Shown: positions 6,052-8,856 of the stretch, in pieces
Layout of the letters: every line of letters starts with the position of its first letter
Numbering within the stretch: position 1 is the first letter of the stretch
Translations under genes and position numbers: made by a program
NCBI GenBank assembly: GCA_040380145.1
Contig: JBEIJQ010000131.1
Location: forward strand, 1 to 8,856
Source of the DNA: JBEIJQ01 sp040380145
GTDB lineage: Bacteria > Bacteroidota > Bacteroidia > Chitinophagales > Saprospiraceae
Direction of reading: 5' to 3'
Length of the DNA stretch: 8,856 nt
The notes under the pieces: model-generated
The model's input: only the letters and a program-made list of their open reading frames with translations
The model's database searches: none
What the model was told of the DNA's origin: nothing

Positions 6052-8676
6052 ATGACCGCCTCGGAAATCAGACGCCAGTTTCTGGATTTTTTCGCCTCCA
6101 AAGGACACAAGATCGTACCCTCGGCGCCCATCGTCAACAAGAACGATCCCACGCTGATGTTCACCAACTCGGGTATGGTCCAGTTCAAGGATTTTTTCCT
6201 CGGCAACCGGGAGCCGTCCGCGCGCCGCGTGGCGGACACCCAGAAATGCCTGCGCGTATCCGGCAAGCACAACGACCTCGAAGATGTTGGCTACGACGGC
6301 TACCACCACACGATGTTCGAAATGCTCGGCAACTGGTCGTTCGGCGATTATTTCAAAAAAGAAGCCATCGAATGGTCCTGGGAACTGCTCACCGAGGTGT
6401 ACAAACTGCCCAAAGACCGGCTTTACGCGACGGTATTTGAGGGCGATGCCAAGGAAAACCTGCCCGCCGACGACGAGGCCCGCGCCCTTTGGCAGAAATT
6501 CCTGCCGGAGGACCACATCTTGTTCGGCAACAAAAAGGACAATTTCTGGGAAATGGGCGAAACCGGCCCTTGCGGACCCTGTTCGGAGATCCACATCGAC
6601 CTGCGCCCCGACGCCGAGCGGGCCGCGGAGCCCGGCCACGCGCTGGTCAACCGCGACCATCCGCAGGTGATCGAAATCTGGAACAATGTCTTCATGCAGT
6701 TCAACCGCAAGGCCGACAGTTCGCTCGAAGTCCTGCCGGCCCAACATGTGGACACCGGGATGGGCTTCGAACGCTTGGTGCGCGCCATCGAGAACAAGAC
6801 CTCCAACTACGACACCAACATTTTCCGTCCGCTGATCGCTTTCATCGAAAAGGAAACCGGCCTGACCTACACCGACAGTTACGACCCAAACGCCAAGACC
6901 GACATCGCGATGCGCGTGTTGGCCGACCATCTGCGGGCCGTCAGTTTCGTGATCGGCGACGGACAGTTGCCTTCCAACACCGGCGCCGGCTATGTGGTGC
7001 GCCGGATCCTGCGCCGCGCCGTGCGCTATTATTTCAGCTTCCTCGATGTCAAGGAACCCTTCCTCCACCGCTTGTTCGTGGAACTGGCCAAGCAATTCCG
7101 CGACATTTTCCCGGAACTCGAGCTGCAGCGCGACTTCATCGGAAAAGTGATCTTCGAGGAAGAAAAATCGTTCCTGCGCACCCTCGAACTGGGCCTGCGC
7201 CGCCTCGACGAACTGCCCGTGGAAAACGGCGTCCTCAACGGCAACTCGGCCTTCGAACTGTTCGACACCTACGGTTTTCCCATCGACCTCACCCGCCTGA
7301 TCGGGCGCGAAAGGGGTTTCGAAGTGGACGAGGCGGGCTTCGACGAAGCGCTCGAGGCCCAAAGGAAACGCTCCCGTGCCGCCACCGCCCGCAGCGTGGG
7401 CGATTGGACTGAAATCCTCGCAGACCCGTCCGTGACTTTCGTGGGCTACGACAGCTTGGAGGTAGAAAACGCGCGCGTGGTGAAATACCGCACGGTGCAC
7501 AACAAGGGCAACGAGGAATACCAGGTCGTCCTGAACATGACGCCCTTTTATCCCGAGGGCGGCGGGCAGGTGGGCGACCGCGGCTGGCTGTACATCGGCG
7601 ACGAGCCTTTCGAAGTGCTCGACACCAAAAAGGAAAACGACCTGATCATCCATTTCGTGGACCGCCTGTCGGACCAGATGGACCAACCCGTCCGCGGACT
7701 GGTGGATGCCCGCAAACGCGGCCTCACTTCCAACAACCACACGGCCACGCACCTCGTGCACGCAGCCCTGCGCCAAGTACTCGGCACCCATGTGCAGCAG
7801 AAAGGCTCGCTCGTGAACGAGGACTACCTGCGCTTCGACTTCGCGCACTTCCAAAAGGTGAACGATGCCGAATTGACGCAGATCGAGCAGTTGGTCAACG
7901 AAAAGATCCGCGCCAACATCCCCTTGCAGGAGTACCGCAGCCTGTCCCTCGAAGAGGCACGCCAATCGGGCGCGATGATGCTCTTCGGCGAAAAGTACGG
8001 CGAAACGGTGCGGATGATCGTGTTCGACGGCGACTACTCCAAGGAATTGTGCGGCGGGACCCATGTGCCCAACACCGGCCACCTCGGCCTGTTCAAGTTC
8101 AAAATGGAAACGGCCGTGGCCGCCGGCGTGCGCCGCATCGAAGCGGTGACCGCCCAACAGGCGGAGAGTTATGTGCACGAAGAACTGTCCAAGCTCCGAG
8201 CCGTGCGCGAAGCCCTCAAAAACCCGGTCAATATGCTCGACGCAGTGGACGCGCTGTACGACGAAAACCGCCACTTGCGCAAACAGGTCGAAAAAATGCA
8301 CGCCCTACAGGCACGCCTCGCCAAAGCCGAACTGATGGGCAAGGCCGTCCTGCACGGCGGCGCCACGATCGTCGGCGGCCTCGCCGAGGTGGAGTCGCTC
8401 GATGCGCTGCGGATCATCGCACAGGAAATCCGCCGCGACCATGCCGATTTCGCCTGCGCGCTCGGTGCCGTGGTGGACGGCAAGCCGCAACTGCTGGTGG
8501 CCGTTTCCGACAGCCTCGTGGCCAAGGGGCTCAACGCGGGCAACATCGTCCGGGAAGCCGCAAAGCTCATCCAAGGCGGCGGCGGCGGCAGACCCAACGA
8601 AGCCACTGCGGGCGGAAAGGACGCTGCCGGCCTCGAAGCCGCCGTGGCAGAAGCTCTGCAAAAATTGCAGGCTTAA
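6052..8676 (+). CDS. alaS: Alanyl-tRNA synthetase
   Basis: An 874-residue cytoplasmic enzyme that charges tRNA-Ala with alanine and hydrolyses mischarged Ser- and Gly-tRNA-Ala. Its length is close to that of E. coli AlaRS. The class II catalytic domain starts at residue 1: TSNSGM-type stretch FTNSGMVQFKDFFLG near 38-52, TGPCGPCSEIH near 171-181, and motif 3 DTGMGFER at 234-241. A tRNA-recognition region follows to about 460. The editing domain has the zinc-binding HTATH (563-567) and C667-x-x-x-H671 in CGGTH. The C-terminal part has a coiled coil (about 720-765) and a glycine-rich GGGGGRPNEA segment near 843-852 typical of the DHHA1 domain. No key motif is missing. The start is an ATG with no Shine-Dalgarno site. 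It has its own promoter in repeat R2. It is a housekeeping gene, normally single-copy. Confidence 0.98.
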   Translation: MTASEIRRQFLDFFASKGHKIVPSAPIVNKNDPTLMFTNSGMVQFKDFFLGNREPSARRVADTQKCLRVSGKHNDLEDVGYDGYHHTMFEMLGNWSFGDYFKKEAIEWSWELLTEVYKLPKDRLYATVFEGDAKENLPADDEARALWQKFLPEDHILFGNKKDNFWEMGETGPCGPCSEIHIDLRPDAERAAEPGHALVNRDHPQVIEIWNNVFMQFNRKADSSLEVLPAQHVDTGMGFERLVRAIENKTSNYDTNIFRPLIAFIEKETGLTYTDSYDPNAKTDIAMRVLADHLRAVSFVIGDGQLPSNTGAGYVVRRILRRAVRYYFSFLDVKEPFLHRLFVELAKQFRDIFPELELQRDFIGKVIFEEEKSFLRTLELGLRRLDELPVENGVLNGNSAFELFDTYGFPIDLTRLIGRERGFEVDEAGFDEALEAQRKRSRAATARSVGDWTEILADPSVTFVGYDSLEVENARVVKYRTVHNKGNEEYQVVLNMTPFYPEGGGQVGDRGWLYIGDEPFEVLDTKKENDLIIHFVDRLSDQMDQPVRGLVDARKRGLTSNNHTATHLVHAALRQVLGTHVQQKGSLVNEDYLRFDFAHFQKVNDAELTQIEQLVNEKIRANIPLQEYRSLSLEEARQSGAMMLFGEKYGETVRMIVFDGDYSKELCGGTHVPNTGHLGLFKFKMETAVAAGVRRIEAVTAQQAESYVHEELSKLRAVREALKNPVNMLDAVDALYDENRHLRKQVEKMHALQARLAKAELMGKAVLHGGATIVGGLAEVESLDALRIIAQEIRRDHADFACALGAVVDGKPQLLVAVSDSLVAKGLNAGNIVREAAKLIQGGGGGRPNEATAGGKDAAGLEAAVAEALQKLQA

Positions 8677-8716
8677 AGCATTTCCGGACTTTCCTCCATC
8701 GGCAGCAATCGGTCTA

Positions 8717-8738
8717 ATCCCAAAATTGTCATTGGGAT
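8717..8738 (+). terminator. Possible stem-loop terminator after alaS
   Basis: ATCCCAA (8717-8723) pairs with TTGGGAT (8732-8738) around an 8-base loop, 40 bases after the alaS stop. Only a short AAATTT follows rather than a clear T run, so termination is uncertain. It overlaps the inner edge of R1. Confidence 0.35.
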
Positions 8739-8741
8739 AAA

Positions 8742-8764
8742 TTTCTAATGGCCGCCATTAGAAA
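8742..8764. other. Palindrome in R1 (right), perfect
   Basis: TTTCTAATGGC (8742-8752), one C, then GCCATTAGAAA (8754-8764): an 11-bp perfect inverted repeat. It could form a stem or a dimeric protein-binding site. The bulged version is at 385-410. Confidence 0.6.
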
Positions 8765-8836
8765 ATAATGGATGTAAAAAATTGAAATACAGCTCAAAAA
8801 ACACCATTGATGTCGCCGAAAATCGAAGATCGACGA

Positions 8837-8851
8837 GTAAGAAATTCTTAC
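8837..8851. other. Palindrome in R1 (right)
   Basis: GTAAGAA-A-TTCTTAC: 7-base arms around one base. It corresponds to 299-313 with a symmetric A-T to G-C change at the ends of the arms. Confidence 0.55.
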
Positions 8852-8856
8852 GGCCC

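Larger units (their letters stand above)
8721..8856 (-). repeat. R1 dispersed repeat, right inverted copy (runs off window)
   Basis: The reverse complement aligns with 294-430 (about 77% identity by hand, one gap). It includes the shared terminal block at 8721-8735 and both palindromes. It begins 44 bases after the alaS stop. Read on the minus strand, its ATG (equivalent to the start codon at 419) opens only a 19-codon frame, so this copy carries no gene. The outer end is cut by the window. Confidence 0.75.

Noticed and set aside
6019..8301. Long open frame antisense to alaS (about 760 codons, minus strand)
   Set aside because: It lies wholly against a certain alaS gene, its residues are low-complexity in H, V, G and E, and no domain is recognisable. 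GC-rich codon bias on the sense strand explains the missing stops.
294..8856. The whole window as a composite transposon bounded by R1
   Set aside because: The interior includes the essential alaS, there is no transposase or integrase, and the R1 copies are diverged from each other. A dispersed repeat explains the data more simply.

Overview
The window reads as a piece of a Bacteroidota chromosome. It carries a DUF4249-type lipoprotein, a secreted protein ending in a type IX secretion (T9SS) sorting domain, and TAnnTTTG promoter boxes, and it mostly lacks Shine-Dalgarno sites. The coding regions are GC-rich for that phylum, which would suit a Saprospira- or Cytophaga-like lineage; that placement is only a guess. 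Six protein genes can be supported. I see no tRNA, rRNA, CRISPR array, transposase or phage gene.

Layout. Bases 1-418 are non-coding: a hairpin-rich stretch (about 71-290) followed by the left copy of a dispersed repeat, R1 (294-430). Next come a plus-strand DUF4249 outer-membrane lipoprotein (419-1351) and a small FAD/NAD(P)H reductase (1462-2187). The reductase meets, stop codon to stop codon, a minus-strand pair: a small lipoprotein (3454-3993) and, downstream of it, an O-antigen-ligase-type membrane protein (2184-3431). After a 456-bp divergent intergenic region comes a plus-strand gene (4450-5832) for an exported protein with an iodothyronine-deiodinase-like thioredoxin domain and a T9SS C-terminal domain. 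Last is alaS, alanyl-tRNA synthetase (6052-8676), followed by the right, inverted copy of R1 running off the window end.

Repeats are the most unusual part. R1 occurs at both ends of the window in opposite orientation (about 105 of 137 positions identical by hand alignment), contains two palindromes, and its left copy supplies the start codon of the first gene. A second repeat, R2, lies upstream of both the deiodinase-like gene and alaS. It has a 69-bp core that is identical in both copies, then a diverged but alignable part; core start to ATG is 212 bp in both. The deiodinase-like gene is therefore flanked by direct repeats of the alaS upstream region.

The genes do not form one obvious pathway. 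The minus-strand pair is probably one transcript concerned with the envelope. The deiodinase-like gene and alaS probably have separate but related promoters. The most interesting protein is the secreted deiodinase homologue, which has Cys in place of selenocysteine and keeps the spacing of the Sec/Cys-to-His motif.
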